From: JBHELB01 sp041859045
GTDB lineage: Bacteria > Hydrogenedentota > Hydrogenedentia > Hydrogenedentales > SLHB01
Assembly (NCBI GenBank): GCA_041859045.1
Contig: JBHELB010000026.1
Span: 62,001-126,000 of the forward strand
Direction: 5' to 3'
DNA length: 64,000 nucleotides
The notes beneath the pieces are model-generated. The model was not told the origin of the DNA. It saw only the letters and a list, made by a program, of their open reading frames with translations, and searched no databases. Shown in pieces: positions 34,981-44,500 of the stretch (positions are counted from its first letter, which is position 1; every line of letters begins with the position of its first letter). The translations under genes were made by a program, and so were the position numbers.

Positions 34981-36378
34981 GTGACTCAGCAAGACAACAC
35001 GACGAATCCGTTGCCGCCTCTTGGCGAGCGGGGAATTCTCGACCACTGGCTTCGACACGAATCCGCGGCGGCGGGCGCGCTGTTGGTGGCTGTGGTGGCG
35101 GCGATGATTTGCGCCAATAGCGGCCTGCGCGAATGGTACGAGCATCTCTGGCACGCGAAGGCGGGTTTTCGCGTCGGGGGCGTTGAGTTTGTCCAGTCGC
35201 TTCATGTTTGGGTCAACGACGGCCTCATGGCGATTTTCTTTTTCTTGGTGGGGCTCGAAATAAAACGCGAGTTGATGGTGGGCGAACTTGCGTCGTTCCG
35301 GCGCGCCTTGCTTCCGGCGCTTGCGGCGCTAGGCGGGATGCTGTGTCCCGCGCTTGTGTACACTTGGTTCAACTACGGCCAGCCCAGTCAGTCCGGCTGG
35401 GGAATTCCCATGGCGACCGACATCGCCTTTGCGGTAGGGTGCATGGGGTTGCTCGGCAAGCGCGTGCCGAAGGGGTTAATTGTATTTCTGTTGGCCTTAG
35501 CCATTGTCGATGACTTGGGTTCGGTGATGGTCATTGCGATCTTTTACACCAAGGGTATCGACACGATCCCTCTGGTGATGGGGTTATCGCTTATCCTGGT
35601 GTCGGCGCTGCTGGCCCGGCTCGGCGTGAGGGCGACGTGGGTTTACGTTGTAATCGGCGTGGCCACATGGGTGTCTTTCTTGGGTTCCGGCGTTCATGCC
35701 ACGATCGCAGGAGTGTTGTTGGCGTTTACGATTCCCGCCACGGCGCGCTACGAAACGCGCTTTTTCAGCGAGCGCCTTGACGTACTGCAAAATAGATTCA
35801 ACAAAGAAGAACAACTGCGCCCGGCGCATCCGCTCATGATTAACGAGCATCAACAGGACTTGATCCGCGCATTGTCCCGTGAATGTTTTTACGTGGAGGC
35901 CCCGCTGCAGCGCATCGAATACGCGCTGCACCATGTGGTGTTGTTCCTCATTCTTCCGGTCTTCGCATTTGCCAGTGGCGGCGTGCATCTTTCTCTTGCG
36001 GCGATCGGCGATCTCCTCATGAGCCCCGTCGCGCTGGGTGTGTTCTTCGGACTCTTGCTCGGGAAGCAGGTCGGCATTTTCCTGTTCACGTTCATCGCCG
36101 TACGCCTGGGCTGGGCCAGTCTTCCGAAGGGCGCGAAATGGATCCACGTCTACGGCGTTGCGTGGTTGGCAGGGATCGGGTTCACCATGAGCAACTTCAT
36201 CAACGAACTCGCTTTTCCCGTCGCGTCATCGGGTGATCCTGCGGCGACCTACCTTGCCGCCGGTAAAGTGGGCGTGCTTCTAGCCAGCCTTGTCACGGGT
36301 GTGGGCGGATATCTGCTGCTCCGCTACGTTGCCCCGTCGGCCGAGGAACACGCGGACGGCCCCGCGCACGCCGCATGA
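34981..36378 (+). CDS. nhaA: Na+/H+ antiporter NhaA
   Basis: A 465-residue antiporter starting with GTG; GGAGG lies seven bases upstream. FFFLVGLEIKREL and PMATDIAFAVG are conserved NhaA segments, and AIVDDLGSVMVIAIFYT carries the paired aspartates of the ion site. A hydrophilic insert (about 275-320, FFSERLDVLQNRFNKEEQ) before helix 9 is longer than in the E. coli protein, as in many environmental NhaA proteins. It exchanges sodium for protons in the inner membrane. It overlaps the next gene by four bases. Confidence 0.94.
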   Translation: MTQQDNTTNPLPPLGERGILDHWLRHESAAAGALLVAVVAAMICANSGLREWYEHLWHAKAGFRVGGVEFVQSLHVWVNDGLMAIFFFLVGLEIKRELMVGELASFRRALLPALAALGGMLCPALVYTWFNYGQPSQSGWGIPMATDIAFAVGCMGLLGKRVPKGLIVFLLALAIVDDLGSVMVIAIFYTKGIDTIPLVMGLSLILVSALLARLGVRATWVYVVIGVATWVSFLGSGVHATIAGVLLAFTIPATARYETRFFSERLDVLQNRFNKEEQLRPAHPLMINEHQQDLIRALSRECFYVEAPLQRIEYALHHVVLFLILPVFAFASGGVHLSLAAIGDLLMSPVALGVFFGLLLGKQVGIFLFTFIAVRLGWASLPKGAKWIHVYGVAWLAGIGFTMSNFINELAFPVASSGDPAATYLAAGKVGVLLASLVTGVGGYLLLRYVAPSAEEHADGPAHAA

Positions 36379-36968
36379 CCGCTTCGGCGCTCGAGGCGCT
36401 TCTTGCGGAGGTTCGCGCGTGCCGGGAGTGTGCATCCGTGTTGCCGCTAGGGCCACGCCCCGTCCTGCGCGCCCGTGCCAGTGCCGTATTGCTGATCGTG
36501 GGCCAAGCGCCGGGCACCAAAGTTCACGCCACCGGGCTGCCGTGGAACGATCCAAGCGGCGATCGCTTGCGGGCGTGGATGAACGTCGATCGCGCGCAGT
36601 TCTATGACGAGACGCGCGTCGCGATCATTCCCATGGGGCTGTGCTACCCGGGGCGCGATCCGCGTGGTGGGGATTTGCCGCCTAGGCCAGAGTGCGCGGC
36701 GCTATGGCTACCGCGCTTGCACGCGCACTTGCCCAATATCCGCCTGACCCTGCTCGTTGGCGCGTATGCGCAACAGCATTACCTCGCCGCGCGGGCCAAA
36801 GGCTCCGTCACGGAGACCGTGCGGGCGTGGCGCGAATATTTGCCCGAGTTCCTGCCATTGCCGCACCCGTCGTTTCGCAATCTCGCGTGGTTGCGGCGTA
36901 ATCCGTGGTTTGAACAAGAGACGGTCCCTGAACTTCGTCGCCGCGTCAAGGAACTGTTCGAGCCCTGA
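36375..36968 (+). CDS. Uracil-DNA glycosylase family protein
   Basis: A 197-residue protein of the UDG superfamily. LIVGQAPGTKVHATGLPWNDPSGDRLR near 37-63 is motif A, with the glycine loop and a catalytic-site Asp. LPHPSFRNLAWLRRNPWFE near 160-178 is the HPS-type DNA-intercalating motif. The N-terminal Cys pair CRECASVLPLG is present, but the other two Cys of the iron-sulfur UDG classes are not obvious. It probably excises damaged bases or is a diverged relative. It is coupled to nhaA by an ATGA overlap. Confidence 0.75.
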   Translation: MTASALEALLAEVRACRECASVLPLGPRPVLRARASAVLLIVGQAPGTKVHATGLPWNDPSGDRLRAWMNVDRAQFYDETRVAIIPMGLCYPGRDPRGGDLPPRPECAALWLPRLHAHLPNIRLTLLVGAYAQQHYLAARAKGSVTETVRAWREYLPEFLPLPHPSFRNLAWLRRNPWFEQETVPELRRRVKELFEP

Positions 36969-37169
36969 CAACGCGGCGTTCATCTCAAAGTAACTCGTCC
37001 AGCGCGGCAAGCGGAGTGAACCGTTAACATGCTTCGCGGCTTGCATCAGGCGTCGGAAGGGGGTAGGCTGGGCGGCTGACAGAACATTTACAGCATAGTT
37101 GGGTTTGTTCCCGCAGTTTTTTGAATACACGCGGGAAATGTTCCTGAACGTGCCAGAAGGGGCGTGCGC

Positions 37170-38117
37170 ATGAAGCGGCAATTTGTGGAGTCTTTGCAGG
37201 ACGGAGATCGCGTCAACGATTATTTCGTGGCGGCGCGCAAAGACCTGCGCGACCAACAGAGCGGCGGTAAATTTCTCGGGATGGTTTTTAAGGACCGCAC
37301 CGGCGAGGTCGGCGGCGTGCTCTGGAACAACGCCGCTTCCGTCGCGCGGATGTTCGAGGTGGGTGACGTCGTCAACGTAAAAGGAACGGTAACGACCTAT
37401 CAAGACCGGATCCAGGTCCGCGTGGAGCAGGTCCTTCCCCTGCGGGAGACCGAGTATAGTCTGGAAGATCTCGTCTATACCCCTGTGGACAGCGGCACCG
37501 TCGCCACGCAGTTCCGCGGGATCATGCAGACCGTTCAGAATCCGTACCTCAAGCAATTGGCGGACTCCTTCCTCAACGACGCGGAATTAATGGCGCGATT
37601 CGAGGCCGCCGCCGCGGGCAAACGCTGGCACCACGCCCATCGCGGCGGGTTGGTGCAACACTGCTACGAGATCGCGCGCTTGGCCGAGTGCATGTGCGAG
37701 TTGTTTCCGTCGCTGGACCGCGATGTGTTGTTGCTGGGCGTGTTCCTGCACGATATTGGCAAGCTCGACGAAATGACGCAGGACTTGTGTGTGGACTACA
37801 CCCACGTGGGCAAGTTACTCGGGCATCTCACCATTGGCGCGGACATGGTGCAGCGAAAGATCGACACGATTCCGGACTTTCCGGAGACCTTGCGGCTCCA
37901 GGTGCTGCATTGCATCCTCTCCCACCACGGCGAGCATGTGAACGGTTCTCCGGTGTTGCCCAAAACGCTCGAAGCGATCGTGTTGTACCACTGCGACAAT
38001 CTCGACGCTCAGGCCAATGCCTTCACGCGAGTCATCGAGGAAACGCGGCAACGCGGTCTGGCCTGGTCCGACTATATCTCCATGATCGATCGACAGATCT
38101 GGACCAAGCAGGGATAA
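37170..38117 (+). CDS. OB-fold/HD-domain 3'-5' exoribonuclease, YhaM-like
   Basis: A 315-residue protein. Residues 10-95 form an OB-fold nucleic-acid-binding domain (FLGMVFKDRTGEVGGVLW, VVNVKGTVTTYQDRIQV). Residues 140-300 form an HD phosphohydrolase domain: HHAHRGGLVQHCYEI, LLLGVFLHDIGKLDEM (the HD pair) and HCILSHHGEH. The order OB then HD matches YhaM, a 3'-5' exonuclease. The ATG at 37170 is preferred over a GTG six bases earlier because AAGGGG is well spaced from it. An inverted repeat TTCCCGC/GCGGGAA (37108-37137) lies in the leader. Confidence 0.85.
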   Translation: MKRQFVESLQDGDRVNDYFVAARKDLRDQQSGGKFLGMVFKDRTGEVGGVLWNNAASVARMFEVGDVVNVKGTVTTYQDRIQVRVEQVLPLRETEYSLEDLVYTPVDSGTVATQFRGIMQTVQNPYLKQLADSFLNDAELMARFEAAAAGKRWHHAHRGGLVQHCYEIARLAECMCELFPSLDRDVLLLGVFLHDIGKLDEMTQDLCVDYTHVGKLLGHLTIGADMVQRKIDTIPDFPETLRLQVLHCILSHHGEHVNGSPVLPKTLEAIVLYHCDNLDAQANAFTRVIEETRQRGLAWSDYISMIDRQIWTKQG

Positions 38118-38160
38118 CCGGGAAGTCTTCCTCCTCGGTTCCCGGAGAACGACACACGGC

Positions 38161-40674
38161 ATGGTGGGGACAACCGAGACAAGCGGGGTGCCGCTGGGCG
38201 GTATCGGCGCGGGCTGCATCGAGATGGGCCCGGACGGTGCCTTGCGCAATGTCACGATCAACAACAACCGCATCCGGGCGACGCGCATCCCCTCGCTTCC
38301 CGGAAGCTTCCTGGCCGTGCGCGCCGCGACCCAAGGCGTAACCGCCACGCGCCTGCTCCAAACAGAGGTTCCACCGTGCTTCACCCAGGCCTCCATTCCT
38401 GCGCCAGTTCTTGCCAAGGAACAAATCTTCTTCGACGGGCTCTACCCCTGGGCGAAGTATCAACTGCTTGATTCCGCATTTCCCCTGCGGCTGGAGTGGT
38501 CCGCCGTAGCCCCCGTGATCCCATACGATCTCGACGCCTGCGGACTTCCTCTCATCTTCTTCCGCCTGCGCGTCCGCAATCCAAACGACGTGCCCGCCGA
38601 ATTCTCCGCCGCGTTCACGTGGGAAAATCTCTGCGGGTGTACGGCGGAGGCGTTTCCGCAAGAGCGCGGCGGCATCCGGCTGGTGTATATCCCTGAAGAA
38701 CGCGAGAACGAAGGGATGAGCGCGCCGCGTTTGCGTGGACTTGAATGCGGCATCACGACGGATCATCAGAATAACGCCGAGGGACAGTACTGCGTTGCCG
38801 CGAAAGAGTTCGATGATGGCGAGTTGTCGATCATGACGTGGAACAACGCCGCGCCCAAACAGACGCGCGCGTTCTGGTCCGCTTTCGATGCGGAGGGCCG
38901 TCTCGGCAACCATCTCTCGCGCGATGCGGAAGCGCACGCCGCCTCGGTATGCGTTACTGTGCCCGTCGAGCCGCAAAGTTCGCGCCACGTCCTTTTCGTG
39001 CTTACCTGGCACTGCCCGCGCTTTGAACTCGACGGGAACAGCCTCGGCAACCGCTACACGAATCACTTCTCGAATGCCGTGGACACCGCCGCGTATGGGC
39101 TCAAGCACAACCAGTATTTTTTTCAGGCCGTCAACGACTGGCACCAGCGCATGTTGCGCGCGACGACGCCTCTCTGGCTCAACCGCATGCTCGTCAACAG
39201 CGCGTGCGTGCTCTCGACCAACACCATCTACGCCAAAGACGGCCGTTTCCACTTCTTCGAGTCGCCGGCCTCGCCTGTCGCGGGGGCCTTGGGGCAACGC
39301 CTGTACAGTTCTTTGACGCCGCTATTGCTGTTTCCCGAACTCGAGCAGCGCGAACTGCTGACGCTGGCCGAGACGCCCCAAGCGGGGAACCACCAACTCC
39401 TGCGTGAACCTGCGCTCTATCCCGTCTCCGCCCCGGAGGCGGAGTCCGCGCACGCCGTCGAGGCGCACGCGTTCTTTGTGCTGATGGCGTACCGCGATTA
39501 CATCATGACGGGACGGCGCATGACGCTCGACGCGCTTTACCCGCGCGTCAGCGAGGCCCTTCAGCGCACGCTGGAGTTCGACGCCAACGACGATGGGCTT
39601 CCGGAACAACAGACGGAATCGGCCACATTCGCGCGCTGGCGTCTGGACGGCCTCAGCAGCTACACTGCCGGACTTTGGGTTGCCGCGTTGAAGGCGGGCG
39701 CCGAGTTGGCTCGGCTATCCGGGCACGACGAAGAGGCGGAACGCTTTTCGGAGTGGTACGTTCACGCCGCGCAGCATTTCGACGCCGCATTTTGGTGCGA
39801 GTCGGAGGGGCATTTCCTCTTAACTGCGGGCGCGGCGCAACAAACCTCGCCCTCTGCCTGTCACACAGCGCAACTGGCGGGGGCGTGGTACCTCGACTTC
39901 CTGAACCTCGGGCCGCACGTGTCGCACCAGAAAATCGATCGCGCCCTGGACGCCATCCATGCCCGGTGCGAGAAGCGGTTCGGAACGATTCTCGCCGCGC
40001 AGCCCGACGGAACGCCCAGCGCAAGCCTGGCCGCTCCCGGCACGGAGGGCGACCCCGGCTTGGCCTGGCCATACGTCACCGCGGCCTGCCATGCCGCATT
40101 CAACATCCACCGAGGACGAGCAGATCGCGGGCTATACAGCATCCAAAAGGTTCACAAAATACTCGATGTCCGCAAAGGCCGAACGTTTAATCCGCCCCTC
40201 GCCTGGAACTTGAACGAAGAACGGCCGGTGCATGACGCCGACGAGCGCCACTGTGCCGCGGGCGCGCTCTGGCACGTTTGGTACGCGTTGCTCGGCTTCT
40301 TCTTGAATGTACCCGAGCAAACGCTGTGGTTCCGTCCTAATTTGCCGAAGGACGTGACCCAACTGTTCGCATCGTTTCCCACCCCTCTCTGTTGGGGATG
40401 GGCCAACTTCCGCGAATCCCTCGGCCACCCGTATAGTCAACGGCTCCAACTCGCGTTCGACAGCCCCGTGCAGATTCGCGCCATCATGCTGCGCGTCCCG
40501 CGCGACGTCCGCCGCCTCGCCGTGCAATGCATCACCCCGGCGGGCCAGGAAAAGTTCGAGCTTTCCACCCATACCGATGGGGAGCGCCGCACGCTCGAAA
40601 TTCAATTTCCTCGCCCGATTCTGATTGGCAAAGAAACGACGCTGCGCATCCGCGAATCGCGCGACGCGTCCTGA
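38161..40674 (+). CDS. Glycoside hydrolase family 116 (glucosylceramidase GBA2-like)
   Basis: An 837-residue enzyme without signal peptide. SGVPLGGIGAGCIEMGPDGALRN-type sequence at the start is the hallmark of the GBA2 N-terminal beta domain, and the catalytic (alpha/alpha)6 barrel follows from about residue 340. Barrel landmarks include HAVEAHAFFVLMAYRDYIM, FDANDDGLPEQ and WPYVTAACHAAFNIHRG. GH116 contains beta-glucosidases, beta-xylosidases and acid beta-glucosidases that act with retention. It begins 43 bases after the OB-HD gene, with only a weak ribosome site. Substrate is not predictable. Confidence 0.85.
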   Translation: MVGTTETSGVPLGGIGAGCIEMGPDGALRNVTINNNRIRATRIPSLPGSFLAVRAATQGVTATRLLQTEVPPCFTQASIPAPVLAKEQIFFDGLYPWAKYQLLDSAFPLRLEWSAVAPVIPYDLDACGLPLIFFRLRVRNPNDVPAEFSAAFTWENLCGCTAEAFPQERGGIRLVYIPEERENEGMSAPRLRGLECGITTDHQNNAEGQYCVAAKEFDDGELSIMTWNNAAPKQTRAFWSAFDAEGRLGNHLSRDAEAHAASVCVTVPVEPQSSRHVLFVLTWHCPRFELDGNSLGNRYTNHFSNAVDTAAYGLKHNQYFFQAVNDWHQRMLRATTPLWLNRMLVNSACVLSTNTIYAKDGRFHFFESPASPVAGALGQRLYSSLTPLLLFPELEQRELLTLAETPQAGNHQLLREPALYPVSAPEAESAHAVEAHAFFVLMAYRDYIMTGRRMTLDALYPRVSEALQRTLEFDANDDGLPEQQTESATFARWRLDGLSSYTAGLWVAALKAGAELARLSGHDEEAERFSEWYVHAAQHFDAAFWCESEGHFLLTAGAAQQTSPSACHTAQLAGAWYLDFLNLGPHVSHQKIDRALDAIHARCEKRFGTILAAQPDGTPSASLAAPGTEGDPGLAWPYVTAACHAAFNIHRGRADRGLYSIQKVHKILDVRKGRTFNPPLAWNLNEERPVHDADERHCAAGALWHVWYALLGFFLNVPEQTLWFRPNLPKDVTQLFASFPTPLCWGWANFRESLGHPYSQRLQLAFDSPVQIRAIMLRVPRDVRRLAVQCITPAGQEKFELSTHTDGERRTLEIQFPRPILIGKETTLRIRESRDAS

Positions 40675-40709
40675 GCCGTGCCCGATCTGTGGATGCGGCG
40701 CGGTATCCA

Positions 40710-40718
40710 TGCTAGAAT
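40710..40718 (+). promoter_or_regulatory. Extended -10, possible leaderless start
   Basis: TGCTAGAAT is an extended -10 (TGn plus TAGAAT) ending seven bases before the ATG at 40725. Transcription would begin at or within a base or two of the start codon. No Shine-Dalgarno sequence is present, which agrees with a leaderless message. Confidence 0.4.
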
Positions 40719-40724
40719 CCGCCC

Positions 40725-41369
40725 ATGCAAAAACGACTCTTGAGCAAGACAGGCGCCTATTGGCTGGGCGCGGTTGCGCTTTGGCTTGGGCTTGGCCTGA
40801 GCCTCGGCTATTACTACACGATCACCTACTACGGCCGCACGGGGCTTCCCATGCCGCTGCTTGAGGTCTGCGGCGCGCTGGTGCTCTACTACTTCAGTGT
40901 GCTCAACGCCGCCGACTGGATACAGGCCATACATTGGATGCTCGTGTTTCCGCTGGCCGGATGGGCGTGGGTCGAATCGCTGCGACGTTGCGCGGTCTGG
41001 CTTGGCGATACCCCGCCGCCCACGGAAAAAATCGCATGGATCCTCGGACTGACCACCTTGCCGCTGATTGTCACCGCGCCGTGGCTGGCCATTGTCTGCG
41101 GGCAAACGCCGTCGGGCTTTCAGTGGAGCCACATGATCGCCGTAGCCCTGCGCCACGAGTGGGTGGATCCCTGGCGCTCGCTTAATCCGACGTTCCTCGG
41201 ACTCGGCTTCGCTTGCCTCATTCTGCAGGTGATGGTCTACCCGCGTCTATTCACGTTTCGCGGTCTGCGCGCCGTGCGCCACGTGGGGCTTTCCATGATC
41301 GCCGCTACCCTGGCCAACGTCATCATTGGCGCGGGCATCGCCCTGCCTCTTCGCTGGATACTCGAGTAA
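40725..41369 (+). CDS. Hypothetical membrane protein
   Basis: A 214-residue protein with five predicted membrane helices (about 13-33, 43-60, 66-83, 103-122, 146-165 and 180-205, of which one may be peripheral). I recognise no family. Cys, Trp and Tyr are frequent in the helices. It sits between the GH116 glycosidase and the activase gene, in the same direction, with its own possible promoter. Confidence 0.6.
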   Translation: MQKRLLSKTGAYWLGAVALWLGLGLSLGYYYTITYYGRTGLPMPLLEVCGALVLYYFSVLNAADWIQAIHWMLVFPLAGWAWVESLRRCAVWLGDTPPPTEKIAWILGLTTLPLIVTAPWLAIVCGQTPSGFQWSHMIAVALRHEWVDPWRSLNPTFLGLGFACLILQVMVYPRLFTFRGLRAVRHVGLSMIAATLANVIIGAGIALPLRWILE

Positions 41370-41425
41370 TTTCCCGCACTCGCGTCGAGAGCGGTTCCGT
41401 ATTCTTGGTGCGATGTCCGCCTGAG

Positions 41426-41455
41426 TTGACCCCTTTCTCTATCCGTACCTATACT
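41426..41455 (+). promoter_or_regulatory. Promoter of the large activase gene
   Basis: TTGACC at 41426-41431 and TATACT at 41450-41455 are separated by 18 bases. The transcript would start near 41462, which favours the ATG at 41521 over the one at 41470. Confidence 0.6.
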
Positions 41456-41520
41456 TCTGTCAATGCCAGATGAGTTCCGCGTATTTCGCGAAACCAGGGC
41501 TCAATGCTTACCGGGACAAC

Positions 41521-44500
41521 ATGAAACCCACCATCCTTTTTGTTGGACTCACCGCGCGTCACGACGCGCTGATGGCGGCGGCGATGCATGGCGCGGGCTA
41601 TCCGGCGGAGGCCGTGCCCACGCCGACGCGCGCCGATCTCCAGGCCGGGCGCGATCTGGGCAATCCCGGCCAGTGCAACCCCGTGCATTTCAACGCCGGG
41701 GCCGTCGTTCATCACCTGTGCCGCCTGGAAAGCCAAGGCATGTCGCGCGAGACCTTATGCCGCCAGTACGTCTTCGTCACCGCCGGAGCCTGCGGTCCGT
41801 GCCGTTACGGCATGTACGAGGCCGAGTACCGGCGCGTGTTGGCCAATGCCGGATTTGGCGCGTTGCCGGTCGTGACGTTCCAGCAGTTCGGCGAATTCGA
41901 ACAATCTGACGCACGCAGCGGACTGCGCCTCGACGCGGTCTTTTTCTTTTCACTGATTGCCGCCGTGGCGGCGGGCGATGTGCTGATCGCGTTGGGCCAC
42001 CGTCTGCGCCCGTACACCCTGGAGCCACAGCGCTTCGAGCACGCCCTCGACACTGCCGCAGAAACTGTCGCGAAGGCGCTGAGTCAGCCGGGATTCGCAC
42101 CGCTACGCGGCGGCGCGCTGGCGCGCGCGCTGGGGCTCCCACTACGCCGTAGCGAGGCGCAGGCCGTAGCGACAGGGCTGCGATATCTGGCCCGGGGCGG
42201 GCTAGCCGCCGCGTTACGCACGGCGGTGCGCGACGCGCTTGCTGAAATCGAATTCGATTACACGCGCGTGCGGCCGTTGGTAAAGACTACGGGCGAGTTC
42301 TGGGCGCAGACGACGCGCGGCGACGGCAACTATGGTCTGTTCGAGTTCGTGGAGCGGGAAGGCGGCGAGATTTGGACGGAGCCCGTGACTGCGTGGCTGG
42401 ACTATTGTCTATGGCAAGCGCTGGGGCGCATTGACGACGCCAAGAACACCGCGCCGTGGCGCAAGGTGTTGGCGCAGATAGAACGCCCTGTTCCCAAACG
42501 CGGGCGCCGGACGTTGTTGTACGTCGCGCAACGCCTCTTGCATCGCGAGTACAACCGTTGTCGTCGATCCGTGGGCACGGATCTGCCTGCCTTGCCAGAC
42601 CAACAGCAACTGGCGCAGCTCGCGGACCCGCACTATTCGCGCCGACTAACCGGCGGCGAAGGACACCTCGAGATAGCGGAACATCGGCTCTGCGCGGAGC
42701 AGAACCGCGCGCATTTGGTGCTGAGCATCAAGCCGTTCGGCTGCCTTCCCTCGACCCAGTCGGACGGCGCGCAGGCGGGGATCCTCGCGCAATATGAGCA
42801 GTCGCTGTTTCTTTCCGTCGAGACGAGCGGCGAGGGCGAGGCGGGGGCTTGGAGCCGCGCGCAGATGATGCTCACCGAGGCGAAGACGCGCGCGCAGGAC
42901 GAGTTCAACGCTTGCCTGGCCCAAACCGGCCATTCGCTCGAGGATATTCAGGCCTATGCAGCGCGGACGCCGGAACTGCGCCGGGCGACGCTGTGTCTGC
43001 CACGGTACCCGGGCGTCGCCGGAACCGCCGCGCGTTTCGTGGTATACGTTGCGGAATGCATGGCGGCTCGGGGAAAGGCCGCGCACCACAGAGCGGACGT
43101 CAAAGCGAACACTCGCACGACGTCCACGCACGAGTGGATCGTCGGCTTGGATATCGGAAGCACTACGGTGAAGGCGGTTGTCCTCGCGCCGCACGTCCAC
43201 ACGCCGCAATGGAAGACGTATCGCCGCCACAGCACGCGCCTGGCGGAAACGGCCGTGGCGGTGTTGGAGGAAATGGCCTGCGCGTTCCCCGACGTTGCGC
43301 CGGATCGGTTTCGCGTGTTTGCGACGGGCTCCGGGGCGGGGTATATCGCCGAACGCATCGGCGCGGCGTTTGTACAAGAGGTCACTGCGGTCGCCACGGC
43401 CACGGAGCGCCTTCACCCCGGCGTCAGAACCGTCGCCGAACTCGGCGGCCAGGACGCGAAGCTGCTCTTCTTCAAAGATTCGCAGGGCCGCCGCACGCGC
43501 CATGTCACGATGAACGACAAGTGCGCGGGCGGAACCGGTGCGGTTATCGACAAATTACTGCCGAAACTGGGGCTATCCTTTGAAGAAGCCGCAGCCATCG
43601 GCATCAAAGACGTTCGCACGCATCCGGTGGCGGGCAAGTGCGGCGTCTTTGCCGAGACCGACATCAACGGCCTGCAAAAGAGCGGGGTGCCCGCGAACGA
43701 GCTGTTGGCGTCGCTGTTCGAAGCGTTGGTGCAACAAAACTTGTCCGTGCTGGCGCGCGGGCATCTCCCTCGGCCCGAGGTGCTGCTTCTCGGCGGACCG
43801 CACCACTTTTTCCCTGGTCTACGCCAAGTCTGGCGCGTTCAGCTTGAGCGCTTGTGGCAAATGCGCGGCGTCGAACTGCCCAAAGACCACAGGCTCGAGG
43901 ATCTCGTCCACGCGCCGGAAGACGCGCATTACTATGCGGCGATTGGCGCGGCGGAGTATGGACGCGGCGAGTTGCTGGCGAATCCAGACTTGGGGCTCTA
44001 CCGTGGCGTGGACACGTTACGGGCATGGATGCGCGCCCACGGCGGCGCGCACCGCCGCGCGGGACTCAAGGCGCTCGTGCAAAACCCGCTGGAACTCGAG
44101 GCGTTTCGTCTCCACCACGCCGCGCCGGAATGGCGGCCTGCCGCGTATCGCCGTGGCGCGGTGGTCGAGGCGTTTCTGGGACTCGACGGGGGCTCCACGA
44201 GCACGAAGGCCGTGCTTATCGACAGCCATCGCCGCGTGCTCGACAAAGCCTATCGCCTGTCGCGCGGCAACCCGGTCGAAGACGCGGCGGCGCTGTTTGA
44301 CGAGCTGACGCAACGCGCAGAGACGTACGGGGCCCGACTGCACGTTGCGGGCGCGGTAGTCACGGGATATGCCAAAGAACTGCTGCGCGCGGCGCTGAAC
44401 GCCGACGCGGCGCTCGTCGAAACGGTCGCGCACGCCCGCGGCGGCCTGCATGTCGCGCCGGGGATCGAGGTTATCTGCGACGCGGGCGGGCAGGACATCA

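Noticed and set aside
38032..39297. A 421-codon open frame antisense to the GH116 gene
   Set aside because: It spans the junction of two real plus-strand genes and has no ribosome site or domain.
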